Shown here: positions 9,797 to 18,613 of the stretch, piece after piece
How the letters are laid out: each line of letters opens with the position of its first letter
Numbering within the stretch: the first letter of the stretch is position 1
Assembly: GCF_017114945.1 (NCBI RefSeq)
Contig: NZ_JABXKQ010000032.1
Location: 62,001 to 126,000 of the forward strand
DNA from: Nostoc sp. JL34
Lineage (GTDB): Bacteria; Cyanobacteriota; Cyanobacteriia; Cyanobacteriales; Nostocaceae
Direction of reading: 5' to 3'
Length of the DNA: 64,000 nt
Program-made: the position numbers and the translations under genes
Notes under the pieces: generated by a model
Seen by the model: only the letters and a program-made list of their open reading frames with translations
The model's database searches: none
Told to the model about the DNA's origin: nothing

Positions 9797-10094
9797 AGTT
9801 AAACAGTCAAAAATATAAATTACGATATTTGCACTTGTTCTATGTCTTTTAGCATAGGTAACTAAACTGTATTCACTTTAATTTATATTTAGCCAACAGC
9901 CAGGATGCTTACTACAATTACCTTTCTTAATTACAAATTACGAATTACGAATTACAAATTGCAAATTATTTAATATGCCTTGTGGTGGAAGGCTTTAGCA
10001 AAAACTTTAAGCTAGTCTGTAAAAGTAATAACAAAAGATTTCAAAGTTATAAACTAACTTTGAAAGTAATTTTTCATTAAATCAGGAGTACAAA
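9797..10094. other. Gene-free gap with AATTACG-type heptamer tract
   Basis: AT-rich. Tandem heptamers AATTACG, AATTACG, AATTACA, AATTGCA, AATTATT occupy about 9932-9970. No convincing coding frame was seen. The csbD promoter should lie in the 3' part. Confidence 0.4.
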
Positions 10095-10277
10095 ATGAGC
10101 ATAGAAGATCGCGCTAAAGCTGCTGCTAAAAATGTTGAAGGTAAAGCTCAAGAAGCATTAGGAAATGTCACTGGAGATCCAGAAGATAAAGCGAAAGGTA
10201 AAGCAAAGCAAGCTGAAAGCGAAGTCCGTCACGGGATTGAAGACGTGAAAGACAATGTGAAGAAAAACATTGACTAA
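10095..10277 (+). CDS. CsbD family stress protein
   Basis: 60 aa, highly charged and rich in Ala/Lys/Glu. MSIEDRAKAAAKNVEGKAQE and the TGDPEDKAKGKAKQAES segment match the CsbD/YjbJ family, small cytoplasmic proteins induced by general stress; their biochemical role is not known. An AGGAG ribosome site lies 8 bp before the ATG. It stands alone. Confidence 0.88.
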   Translation: MSIEDRAKAAAKNVEGKAQEALGNVTGDPEDKAKGKAKQAESEVRHGIEDVKDNVKKNID

Positions 10278-10438
10278 TAATTCATAGTTTTTTTGCAGAA
10301 ACTCTAGGGATATCAATGGGGTGGATTCCATTTTTGCAATCAAGTATGAAGTGTTCAAGATTCAATGCGATACACCTTTATCTTCCTGTTAGCAAGTGTG
10401 GAAATATAAAGGAATGGCTTGATTCGCAGAACGCATTT

Positions 10439-10468
10439 TGTAGAGGCGTAGTTTACTACGTCTCTACA
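10439..10468. repeat. Dispersed palindrome (GTAGAG family)
   Basis: TGTAGAGGCGTAGT (10439-10452) pairs at 13 of 14 positions with ACTACGTCTCTACA (10455-10468). It belongs to the same GTAGAGrCG...CGTCTCTAC palindrome family as 19761-19823 and 23008-23039. The rest of the 10278-10570 gap shows no gene. Confidence 0.6.
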
Positions 10469-10570
10469 TTACAAAATATTTATTTAATTTTGAGCAATAA
10501 ACTTTATTTTACTTTAAACATACAACTGATTATATCTGTTATTTAAAGTGTTTTTTCAGGAGATAAAAAA

Positions 10571-11011
10571 ATGATTCTGCTTCAGCAAAGTCGCAAAATA
10601 TTGGCGACTTTCCTTTTAATTGGAGTACTGATGATAACTACCGCCTGTGGTGGTGGTGCAGTGTCACAACTTGACCGCCCAACTGCTCCATCAGCAATTG
10701 GCCGAGATGTAACCTATGCAGAGTTAGAGCGAGGCAATACCCCAGGAGGACAAACCTTTGGTAACTGGGTTGTGCAAATATCTCAAGGATTAGTTCAGGA
10801 CGCTTTCGTTCGTGATAACAATAAACTAGGTGTTGTGATTGCCCCTCAAGTTCGTCCTAATGAAGTGCGACCATTAGCAAAATCTCTAGTTCAAGGTTTT
10901 CATAAAAACTTCCCCAATCAAGACCTAAAGGTTTTGATTTATGCACCTGATAAGAAATTGATTTTGACTACTGAGTATGACACTCAGACTAATCAAGTTA
11001 AGTATAGCTAA
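10571..11011 (+). CDS. Putative lipoprotein, function unknown
   Basis: 146 aa. An N-terminal hydrophobic segment (ILATFLLIGVLMITTAC) ends in a lipobox-like ITTAC followed by GGG, so Cys26 is the likely lipidated residue and the protein should be membrane-anchored. The remainder has no recognised domain; notable stretches are GRDVTYAELERGNTPGGQTF, GVVIAPQVRPNEVRPLAKSL and DLKVLIYAPDKKLILTTEYD. A CAGGAGAT ribosome site precedes the ATG. I know similar proteins only as conserved cyanobacterial hypotheticals. Confidence 0.7.
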   Translation: MILLQQSRKILATFLLIGVLMITTACGGGAVSQLDRPTAPSAIGRDVTYAELERGNTPGGQTFGNWVVQISQGLVQDAFVRDNNKLGVVIAPQVRPNEVRPLAKSLVQGFHKNFPNQDLKVLIYAPDKKLILTTEYDTQTNQVKYS

Positions 11012-11125
11012 TTGTTGAATTTGCAATAAAGGCTTAAAGAGAGTCTCATGAATTGGCATTTGAAATTATGGTTTTAAGATGCCAGTCATCAAAAAATCTT
11101 TGACGTAAAAAAGGAGAGAAGTAAA

Positions 11126-11647
11126 GTGGCAAGCAGCGAACAGTATAAACGTCAAATAATGAAAGATTTGGCTCAGGGAGATGTTGAATCTATTGATGAT
11201 ACTACAGCCGAATCAACAGCGGAATATCAAAATTTCGATGATTTTGCCCAACGGACAACACCAGATCAACGTCGGCAGTTATTTGGTCGATCTTTACATC
11301 CAGATCAGATTCCTACCAGCCAAATGGAGCCAGAATTACAAAATGCGATCGCACAAATTAAACCCAATGAACGGGACGATGTAGCACGGGCCTTTTTCAA
11401 GCACTTGAAACAAAGAGGACTAGACGATAAGCATCTAGAGCAACAGTTGGGACTTTCTACACACAACCCCAACCGCATGACTGCTGATGATGTTAGCAAA
11501 TTAGCGTCCTTCGTTTATCACAACCACCCCGACATTTTCCGCGAAGTGTTGGCGGAGCAACCAGGAATTATCAAGTTTCTTAGTAATCCTGTAGTGGCAG
11601 GTATAATTGGAATTGCGGCAGCTAAGTGGTTGGGTAGTCGCAAATAA
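11126..11647 (+). CDS. Conserved cyanobacterial protein of unknown function with C-terminal hydrophobic tail
   Basis: 173 aa from a GTG at 11126, supported by a strong AAGGAGAG site 8-15 bp upstream. The N-terminal half is acidic and polar; the centre has LFGRSLHPDQIPTSQMEPEL; the end (FLSNPVVAGIIGIAAAKWLG) is a short hydrophobic helix that could touch a membrane. No enzymatic motif is seen. It is followed by a good terminator. Function cannot be assigned. Confidence 0.65.
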   Translation: MASSEQYKRQIMKDLAQGDVESIDDTTAESTAEYQNFDDFAQRTTPDQRRQLFGRSLHPDQIPTSQMEPELQNAIAQIKPNERDDVARAFFKHLKQRGLDDKHLEQQLGLSTHNPNRMTADDVSKLASFVYHNHPDIFREVLAEQPGIIKFLSNPVVAGIIGIAAAKWLGSRK

Positions 11648-11684
11648 ATTTTGAGTTTTAGTTTGGAGTGTTGCGTAACAAAGT

Positions 11685-11711
11685 AGGTGGGCATAGCCCA
11701 CCTTTATTTTT
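11685..11711 (+). terminator. Rho-independent terminator
   Basis: AGGTGGGC (11685-11692), loop ATA, GCCCACCT (11696-11703), followed by TTATTTTT. It lies 38 bp after the preceding stop. The remaining gap to 11973 shows no gene, only a HIP1 octamer. Confidence 0.88.
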
Positions 11712-11973
11712 GCCTATTATGTAAGTAAAGACTATGTATATAATATTATTAAATGATTTTTAGCCAAATAAAATTCACTTAATAAGCGATCGCTGCACCA
11801 AAGCCTACCTTTTGAATGGCGATGTCTACCACGGGCGTAGCTGCGGCAACTTTGCCCAATCTGAAAATTATTCCAAATCTCAAAAAATTGTAGTAATATA
11901 CCACAGGCATTAACTATCTTCAGCTACATCTGATTGTTACCGCTCTTAAATTTACAATTGATGAGAATATACC

Positions 11974-12612
11974 GTGAGCCTAACTCTTTATTTCCTCCGT
12001 CACGGACAGACAGAATGCAGTCGCAATAATTCCTTTTGCGGTTCCATAGACTCAGAACTTACCCCAGAAGGGTTGGATATGGCAAAGGCTTTTGCTGAGG
12101 TATATAGTTCTATGGATTGGACAGCAATATTTTGTAGTCCTATGCGGCGAACTGTATTGACAGCAAAACCCTTATGTGAATCTATAGGGATAGAACCACA
12201 AATTAGGGATGGTTTGAAGGAAATTAACTATGGCTTGTGGGAAGGAAAAACGCCTGAAGTAATTAGCCGTGAATATCACGATGATTATATTCGCTGGTCA
12301 GCAGATCCGGCTTGGAATGCTCCAACTGGTGGAGAAATGGCAGTTACAATTGCTACTCGTGCTTTGCAGGTAATTGAAGAAATTAAACAAAATTACAGTA
12401 GTGGTAATGTTTTAGTTGTTGCACACAAGGCAACTATCAGAATTATGCTGTGTAGTGTACTGGGGATTGATGTGGGACGCTTCCGTTTTCGTTTGGGATG
12501 CCCTGTTGCTTCAGTCAGTATTGTAGAATTTACTTCACATGGCCCGCTGTTAAAGGTTTTGGCAGACCGTAGTCATTTGGATGAGCGTTTGCGAAATTTA
12601 CCAGGAACGTGA
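11974..12612 (+). CDS. Histidine phosphatase family protein (phosphoglycerate-mutase-like)
   Basis: 212 aa from a GTG start. The catalytic RHGQT motif is at residues 9-13, giving the phosphohistidine; the second histidine lies in VLVVAHKATIRIML and the acid is in the LKEINYGLWEG motif. This is the branch-1 histidine phosphatase fold, which covers cofactor-dependent phosphoglycerate mutases and small-molecule phosphatases (for example CobC-like). With no pathway neighbours, the substrate is unknown. Cytoplasmic. Convergent with the gene at 12618, with only 5 bp between stops. Confidence 0.85.
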   Translation: MSLTLYFLRHGQTECSRNNSFCGSIDSELTPEGLDMAKAFAEVYSSMDWTAIFCSPMRRTVLTAKPLCESIGIEPQIRDGLKEINYGLWEGKTPEVISREYHDDYIRWSADPAWNAPTGGEMAVTIATRALQVIEEIKQNYSSGNVLVVAHKATIRIMLCSVLGIDVGRFRFRLGCPVASVSIVEFTSHGPLLKVLADRSHLDERLRNLPGT

Positions 12613-12617
12613 AGGAG

Positions 12618-13076
12618 TTAGGAGTTATTATTTTTCCCTTGTTTCTCCTGACTTTCTGGCTCAGTGTATTTGCAGAGAACGTTGATTCCAATTTTGATAA
12701 TATATAATACGACAATTGTTGCGATCGCACCATCAATTGGTATTCCATGTACTGCTGCAACGGCTACCAGTGAGCCAATGATACTATTGAGCAGAGAAGA
12801 ACTACCAGGGTTATTAGTGTATTCTTTGATTTTGCCCCGTAAACCATCATCACCACAGATTTCCGCGCGGATTTCGTCGAGGGTGAGTTGTAAGAGAGAT
12901 TTTTTGCCCCTACTATAATCTGTTGTGCCGACTTTCTCTTGCCAAAGTGCATCAAAACTCGCTTCTAGATTGCCGTTGTGTTGTTGCAGGGTAGTAAGTG
13001 CATGTTGTGCTGGGGTTTCGTTTGCGAGAAGTTGCTGAAATTCTTGGATTTCGACAGGGGTTAATTGGGCATTCAT
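12618..13076 (-). CDS. Hypothetical protein with a central hydrophobic region
   Basis: 152 aa. The N-terminal part looks helical and soluble (LTPVEIQEFQQLLANETPAQ and LTTLQQHNGNLEASFDALWQ, weakly UBA-like); residues 95-135 carry one or two hydrophobic helices (IIGSLVAVAAVHGIPIDGAI and TIVVLYIIKIGINVLC). It ends in a charged tail. I do not recognise the family. Upstream on the same strand, 19 bp away, ends the PIN toxin gene, so they may share a transcript. Confidence 0.6.
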   Translation of the reverse strand: MNAQLTPVEIQEFQQLLANETPAQHALTTLQQHNGNLEASFDALWQEKVGTTDYSRGKKSLLQLTLDEIRAEICGDDGLRGKIKEYTNNPGSSSLLNSIIGSLVAVAAVHGIPIDGAIATIVVLYIIKIGINVLCKYTEPESQEKQGKNNNS

Positions 13077-13095
13077 ATATATTTGACTTAATTAT

Positions 13096-13515
13096 TTATG
13101 GAGTATTTGTTAGTTCCTGAATCAATTCTTCAGGTGTGATAATTCTGGGAGTAGCAACTGGAAAATCTCTAGGATTGCGAGTAATAATAGCATCTAAGTG
13201 ATTGAGTGCCGCAGTGCTGTATTGAATAGCGTCTTCAAAATCTCTAAAGTTAGCAGTTAATGCCATGTTGATTGTGGTACTGTCTACTGTTGCGACTTGA
13301 CAGAAGGTTACAATTCTATTTAAAAGGGATAGAGCAGAGGCTCGACCTTTATCTTTCCGAATGATGTAGTAGAGGTCACTAAAAGTAGAAGCAGAAAGAT
13401 AACCTTCTATTTGTTTTTGATAAATAAATGAGAATACTTGTATAGTATTGCTGTAAAAAGGATGGCGTTCAAGAGCAAAATCCAAAATTATATTAGTGTC
13501 TAATAAGACTCTCAC
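13096..13515 (-). CDS. PIN-domain toxin (VapC-like ribonuclease)
   Basis: 139 aa. MRVLLDTNIILDFALERHPF carries the first catalytic acid (Asp6), DFEDAIQYSTA supplies the central acids and LDAIITRNPRDF the last, so the active site is complete. PIN toxins of this class cleave RNA. It overlaps the upstream antitoxin gene by 4 bp (ATGA-type), the standard layout for an antitoxin-toxin operon. Full-length, unlike the broken VapC at 6.1 kb. Confidence 0.85.
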   Translation of the reverse strand: MRVLLDTNIILDFALERHPFYSNTIQVFSFIYQKQIEGYLSASTFSDLYYIIRKDKGRASALSLLNRIVTFCQVATVDSTTINMALTANFRDFEDAIQYSTAALNHLDAIITRNPRDFPVATPRIITPEELIQELTNTP

Positions 13516-13802
13516 AGATTATGTTTCTCCTTCAAATATTCCCATTTGGCTTGGTCGGGGTCAAAATCTGAAGGAGTCGGCTCTGTACTTTCCAACCACT
13601 CTTTCAAAATGGGTATAGAGCATTCCACTATTCTTTTTTGCTTTTCAGACTGGGACTGAGTTTGATTTTCTCTAGAACTTTCCAAGGATGGAACAGGTTG
13701 CAAAATAATCACTTCTACCGTCCCTGGAGCAATATTTAGAGGTTCGTCAATAATTAAATTACCGGATTCATCAATTGTGGCGTTTAGCTTATAGGCTTGC
13801 AT
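13512..13802 (-). CDS. Antitoxin of the PIN toxin at 13096
   Basis: 96 aa from the ATG at 13802 (MQAYKLNATIDESGNLIIDE); the frame opens slightly further upstream but this start is shared with the paralogue at 13850. The N-terminal 40 residues resemble a short beta-strand module; the C-terminus is a charged toxin-binding-type tail ending DFDPDQAKWEYLKEKHNL. It overlaps the toxin start by 4 bp. Likely neutralises the toxin and autoregulates; both roles are inferred from the operon layout. Confidence 0.75.
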   Translation of the reverse strand: MQAYKLNATIDESGNLIIDEPLNIAPGTVEVIILQPVPSLESSRENQTQSQSEKQKRIVECSIPILKEWLESTEPTPSDFDPDQAKWEYLKEKHNL

Positions 13803-13849
13803 ATTGGTTTTCCTCATCTATATATAATTAAATAATATTTCAGGCAATT

Positions 13850-14134
13850 TCACAGATTATGTTTCTCCTTCAAATATTCCCATCGGGCTTGGTCTGGGTC
13901 AAAGTCTGGTGGTGTCGGTGGGACATTTTCAAATAAACCTTCAAATGCTTTTACTTTAGACTTTCTTCTCGGCTTCTCTGGCTGTGACTCAGTAGGAGTT
14001 TCTGTAGAAGTTTCCAAGGATGAAACTGGCTGCAAAATAATCACTTTCACTTTTCCAGGAGCAATATTTAGAGGTTCGTCAATAATTAAATGACCTGATT
14101 CATCAATTGTGGCGTTGAGCTTGTAGGCTTGCAT
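13850..14134 (-). CDS. Duplicate antitoxin paralogue without its own toxin
   Basis: 94 aa from the ATG at 14134. The N-terminal 37 residues (MQAYKLNATIDESGHLIIDE onwards) and the C-terminal tail (DFDPDQARWEYLKEKHNL) are almost the same as in the antitoxin at 13512, but the middle differs (KVKAFEGLFENVPP against VECSIPILKEWLESTEP). It lies 47 bp upstream of the second antitoxin, on the same strand, with no toxin between. It looks like a tandem duplication that has since diverged in the region that could determine partner choice. Confidence 0.7.
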   Translation of the reverse strand: MQAYKLNATIDESGHLIIDEPLNIAPGKVKVIILQPVSSLETSTETPTESQPEKPRRKSKVKAFEGLFENVPPTPPDFDPDQARWEYLKEKHNL

Positions 14135-14248
14135 ACTTTTGCCCTTTTTGTTTCTAGGATAGAACACTGCTGTAAATGTTGCGTAGGTGTAGCCCGTCGT
14201 AGACATCGCACTTCTGAATAACCACCTTGTCGTGACCAAAACGATCGC

Positions 14249-14479
14249 TTTGGTTATGAAAATGATGATTTTGGTTATGAAAATGATGATTTTGGTTATG
14301 AAAATGACGATGTTGGTTATGAAAATGACGATTTTGGTTATGAAAATGATGATTTTGGTTATGAAAATGATGATTTTGGTTATGAAAATGACGATGTTGG
14401 TTATGAAAATGACGATTTTGGTTATGAAAATGATGATTTTGGTTATGAAAATGATGATTTTGGTTATGAAAACGATCGT
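14249..14479. repeat. 21-bp minisatellite, 11 units
   Basis: Eleven units of TTTGGTTATGAAAATGATGAT and close variants run without interruption. Variants occur in the order A A B C A A B C A A D, where B has GAC for GAT, C starts with G, and D ends in ACGATCGT, so an 84-bp superunit is itself repeated. Because 21 is a multiple of three, both strands stay open through it (His/Asn/Phe-rich on one strand, Met/Lys-rich on the other), but there is no sign of a gene. Not CRISPR: there are no spacers. Confidence 0.95.
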
Positions 14480-14568
14480 TTTTGTGGCAAACGCTTATGC
14501 GATCGCAAGCAACGCTTAAATAAAACTTATGAATGATTTGACGTTGGCAATAAATCTTGCACTGCACC

Positions 14569-17500
14569 CTACGACTCTGTTTCTAGCCTATCTCGCGCTG
14601 TCCAAATTGCCTCGCGCACCTCTCTGGCGCACTCTTCACCCGTAGCCTCGCGCCAAATAGCTTGAAACTGGCTTTCGCCTAACTGCTTAAGCATACGTGC
14701 TAAATCATTGATCCGATAACCAATCCAATCTTGATTATGCTCTAAGTCAATGGCTAAAACATGAATATAAATTTGCAAAGCCTTAGAATAATTTTCCTGA
14801 GCTTCTAAAACCTTTCCCCATTGCCCCAATGTTAATGAACCCTTATACCAATCGCGGAATTGTTCAAAAACTTCCCAAGCTTTTTGATAATAGTTAATTA
14901 CCACATCAAACTGTCTTTGCTCTTGAGCTACCGTGCCCAGTTGGTAATAATCACCAGCAGCACTGTACAAATCCCCTGCATCTTCATATATCTTCAGGGC
15001 CTTGTTGTAGTAATCAACTGCCACATTAAACTGCTGTTGCTCTTGAGCTACAATGCCCAGTACGTGATAGTCGCTAGCAGCACTGTGCAAATCTCCAGCA
15101 TCTTCATAAATCTTCAGTGCCTTGTTGTAGTAATCAACTGCCACATTAAACTGCTGTTGCTCTTGGGCAACTATGCCCAGTACGTGATAGTCGCTAGCAG
15201 CACTGTAAAAATCTCCAGCATCTTCTTTTATCTTCAGCGCCTTGTGATAGTAATCAACCGCTACATCAAACTGCCTTTGCTCTTGGGCAACTATGCCTAG
15301 ATTGTGATATTCTCTGGCTGCACTGTGCAAATCTCCAGCATCTTCATAAATCTTCAGCGCCTTGTTGTAGTAATCAACTGCCATATTAAATTGCAGTTGG
15401 TCTTTGGCTACCATGCCCAGTTGGTGATAATGCATAGCAGCATTGTACAAATCCCTAGCATTTTCATAAATCTTCAGCCCCTTGTGGTAATAATCAATTG
15501 CCACATCAAACTGCCGTTGCTTGTGGGCAACTATACCTAGTTGATGATATTCACCCGCAGTACTGTACAAATCCCCGATATCTGTATAAATCTTCAGTGC
15601 CTTCAGGTAGTAATCAACAGCCACATCAAACTGCCGTTGCTCTTGAGCAACTATGCCGAGTTGGTGATAAGCAACAGCAATGTCGTCATTCATTAAGGGG
15701 TCGTTTACAGCTATCAATTCATCTAAAATTTCTTGATAGATTTTCCTTGCGTGTTCCAAATCAAGACTTTTAGCTGCTTCACTTGCATCCACACCCCGTA
15801 AATACATCCAAAAATTAAAAGCATCTTTACCCTTTGCTTTTGCATCTGCCAAGTAAATGCCAATTTGGTTTAACGCTCGGTGTCGCAGTGACTTGAATTC
15901 GGGTTTACGCCCTAAGCGTTCATACACTTTTCCCAAAGCTAACAGAATTACTCGTGCTTCAACCCATTCCTGTTGCTGTTCGGCGAGGCGCAGGTTTTGC
16001 AACAGATTTGGTTCTTCCATTAGCAGCATAAAAGTTGCTTGTTCGGCGTTGCTGATTAGTTCCTTACAGTAGATATCCGCCAGATAAGCGTAGAAAATCA
16101 GCAAATTTTTTTCGAGTTCTTTAATATTGCGTTGCGCGTCCACAACCGCCTGGGAATCAATTCTGAGGCGGGTGCTGTCAGCCTCACCATTTATTCCCAG
16201 GCTGAACAAGTTCAATTTTTGCCGTAAATACCAAGGTAATGCTGGGTGAATCTTGTAAATAGTCTCATAATCCCAATATTCTACAATACCGGCGGCGGCG
16301 GCTTCGTTGAGAATTTTCATCCAATCAGCTTTCTGCAAGTTCTCTTCAAACACTGTTTGATAAGCTTGTCCATAGCTATTATCAGGACTTTCTGAGAACT
16401 GATACAGCCAATGTGCATCAACCCGTTCCGAAAACAGCGCCAAAAATGGTAAATGCTGACGTGTTCGTTCTGACAACTTAGCAAAAGAATAATCCAACGA
16501 CACAGTAAGAGATTTTTCTCTCCCCTCTTCCTCTTGTCCCCTAAAAGTATCTAACCCCTGCCGCAACGCCTCAATTAACTGCACGGGTGTCTGCATCTTT
16601 AAATGCGGCAACACCACCCGCAAAGACAACGGATGTCCCCCCAACAATTTCAACAATTCCAAATACTCTGCTGGCAGGTTCTTTCTCTCCACACCTACGG
16701 TTTGCAAAATCTTCGCGGCTAACTCTTGGGCATCCGCTTGAGACAACCCCCGCAAGTTGATTAAACTATACCCACAATCTAGCCAAGGTTCTTCGCGGCG
16801 ACTGGTAATTAATACCCAAGATTTACCACCCCGTAATTCTTTAAGAAACCGCTTCAGCTTGTTTCTTTCTTCCCCATTCAATAATGGTTCATTCCCCGTA
16901 GGAAAACCGTTGACAGGTTCAAAGTTATCCCAAATCAACAAGCAAGGATTAGTTTGCAAATATTGCCGCACCACATCTTCTTGCTTATCTGACATCATTT
17001 GGGAAAATCTCTCACCTCCCAACGCCCTACCAATTTGGTTAATTACCTGACTCAACCCCGCACCCTGTTCAAAGGAGGTGAAGAACATACCGCCAGTGCG
17101 TCCTTGAGTATCATCCAACCACCTGGCGAAACCTGCAACTAACTCAGTTTTACCAACGCCGCCCATTCCCTGCACCAAAACCAGATGATTTTGCCGAAAT
17201 GCTCTCTCTAAACGCAAAATCTCATAATCCCGCCCAATAAAACCATAAGCACTTTCATCAGGTAAACCTACAGCCTTGCTACTTTCTGGGGTATTGTCTG
17301 CTTGCGCCATCAAATCGGCAAAACTGGGTGCTGTCTTTTTAGGAACAAAAGGTGTATAGGGTTCCTGCTGATACAACACCGGCACAAGCCAATCTTGTAA
17401 AGGTAAATTTCCTTTGGGACTGGGGCGCATTTTGTCAATAGACATGGACTTTCGCCCTGCTGCAACGGCTGTGGCGATACACTCTCCCCTGACTAATTCC

Positions 17501-18453
17501 CCATACAACCGCCCAATAAAGTGTTCTGCACCTTTGGCGTAAACTGAATACGCCATCGCTACCACACCCTTAGCCCCCAATTTCACCAACTGTCCCGCCA
17601 CAGAAGAAAAAGCTTCTTCGCCTACTTGTCCAGACTTGCAAGCATTCAGCACAAAAATAGGCACGCGACAATCTGTCAAATATTGAGCAATTTCTCTAGC
17701 GCTGACAGCTTGCTCATTTCCCTGTTCATCCTCAAAAACTAAAACTCCCTGTGTCTCGCTGTCAAAATTCCCATGTCCATCAAAATGGACGATATGATAA
17801 AAACCCTTATTTGCCTGGAGTTCTGCTTCAAACTCTTTCAAGCTAGGGGGACGCAATACCTTAAGATTGACTCGCTGACGTATCGGTTGCAGCGCCGCCA
17901 GCAGTGGACGGGCAATGGTTTTAAACCCAACGTCTTGCTGATCGTCAGGACGGGCAATAACTAGTAAAATATTCAGTTGGTCATCGGGCATTGCTGGCAA
18001 TGGTGCTTTTACGCTCTGACTGCTGAGACTGCGATACATCCCCGCTAGTGAAGGTGCAAGAAATTGATAATCAGGGGAATATAGCAACTCCCAAGGCAAA
18101 TTCAGCACTTCGGCGTTATCAGAAATGATGCCCAGTTCACAGTTATCTAGCCCTTCGCGTGTCGCTTCCTGAAAAAACTCTCTTCCTTTCTCTGTACTGC
18201 GAAATACTAGTTCAAATAGCTGTTGTCCCCAATGCTGTAATTTTTGTTCAATTTTTACAGCGTTATCTGGAAAAATACCGTAAGGGAACTTCAGATAATC
18301 TTCTAAATACCAGCGCAACTCAGCTGCGTTTTCTTTATCGAAGGGTTGCTGAAAGGCGACTTCTGACGCAAAACGAGGACTTTCATATCCGCGTTGCCAA
18401 GAAAGTTGGATTTTATCGTCTTGATGCGTAATCCGCAACCAATTTTGCGCCAT
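14569..18453 (-). CDS. CHAT protease - NB-ARC (STAND) ATPase - TPR protein
   Basis: 1294 aa from the ATG at 18453 (a GTG five codons upstream is the alternative). Order: N-terminal region; CHAT caspase-like domain (about 140-360) with catalytic His227 in VHFDGHGNF and Cys272 in VLNACKSG; NB-ARC/STAND ATPase from about 405, with P-loop GMGGVGKTE (429-437) and Walker B LLIWDNF; a winged-helix/linker part; then seven clear 40-residue TPR units plus a degenerate one (about 925-1230). Nucleotide and cysteine-protease residues are all present. The architecture resembles NLR-like prokaryotic sensors in which repeats detect a trigger and the N-terminal protease is the effector. TPR units 5 and 6 are nearly identical even in DNA, showing recent expansion. 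It is monocistronic, beside a toxin-antitoxin locus and a minisatellite. The trigger and target are unknown. Confidence 0.9.
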   Translation of the reverse strand: MAQNWLRITHQDDKIQLSWQRGYESPRFASEVAFQQPFDKENAAELRWYLEDYLKFPYGIFPDNAVKIEQKLQHWGQQLFELVFRSTEKGREFFQEATREGLDNCELGIISDNAEVLNLPWELLYSPDYQFLAPSLAGMYRSLSSQSVKAPLPAMPDDQLNILLVIARPDDQQDVGFKTIARPLLAALQPIRQRVNLKVLRPPSLKEFEAELQANKGFYHIVHFDGHGNFDSETQGVLVFEDEQGNEQAVSAREIAQYLTDCRVPIFVLNACKSGQVGEEAFSSVAGQLVKLGAKGVVAMAYSVYAKGAEHFIGRLYGELVRGECIATAVAAGRKSMSIDKMRPSPKGNLPLQDWLVPVLYQQEPYTPFVPKKTAPSFADLMAQADNTPESSKAVGLPDESAYGFIGRDYEILRLERAFRQNHLVLVQGMGGVGKTELVAGFARWLDDTQGRTGGMFFTSFEQGAGLSQVINQIGRALGGERFSQMMSDKQEDVVRQYLQTNPCLLIWDNFEPVNGFPTGNEPLLNGEERNKLKRFLKELRGGKSWVLITSRREEPWLDCGYSLINLRGLSQADAQELAAKILQTVGVERKNLPAEYLELLKLLGGHPLSLRVVLPHLKMQTPVQLIEALRQGLDTFRGQEEEGREKSLTVSLDYSFAKLSERTRQHLPFLALFSERVDAHWLYQFSESPDNSYGQAYQTVFEENLQKADWMKILNEAAAAGIVEYWDYETIYKIHPALPWYLRQKLNLFSLGINGEADSTRLRIDSQAVVDAQRNIKELEKNLLIFYAYLADIYCKELISNAEQATFMLLMEEPNLLQNLRLAEQQQEWVEARVILLALGKVYERLGRKPEFKSLRHRALNQIGIYLADAKAKGKDAFNFWMYLRGVDASEAAKSLDLEHARKIYQEILDELIAVNDPLMNDDIAVAYHQLGIVAQEQRQFDVAVDYYLKALKIYTDIGDLYSTAGEYHQLGIVAHKQRQFDVAIDYYHKGLKIYENARDLYNAAMHYHQLGMVAKDQLQFNMAVDYYNKALKIYEDAGDLHSAAREYHNLGIVAQEQRQFDVAVDYYHKALKIKEDAGDFYSAASDYHVLGIVAQEQQQFNVAVDYYNKALKIYEDAGDLHSAASDYHVLGIVAQEQQQFNVAVDYYNKALKIYEDAGDLYSAAGDYYQLGTVAQEQRQFDVVINYYQKAWEVFEQFRDWYKGSLTLGQWGKVLEAQENYSKALQIYIHVLAIDLEHNQDWIGYRINDLARMLKQLGESQFQAIWREATGEECAREVREAIWTARDRLETES

Positions 18454-18613
18454 AGCTACTGCCAACACTAGTTAATGTGATGCTAACTTATCCTAGTAAT
18501 TCACGCGGAGGTTAGCTGATTACGCAAATGAAATCAGCTAATTCTATCGGGCTAGGCTTTTAATTCAGTACAGATACAGCGATAATTTACTCAAATCATC
18601 ACCGAGTTATTTC

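Noticed and set aside
10316..10546. 76-codon plus-strand frame
   Set aside because: It runs through a palindrome, has no clear ribosome site, and resembles nothing.
14249..14479. Possible CRISPR array
   Set aside because: Units are contiguous with no spacers, and no cas gene is in the window.
14154..14567. Open frames on both strands through the 21-bp repeat (137 and 95 codons)
   Set aside because: Openness follows from the period being a multiple of three. No ribosome site, no domain, low complexity.
14900..15700. 120-bp direct repeats as a separate element
   Set aside because: They code TPR units of the CHAT gene, with matching reading frame.
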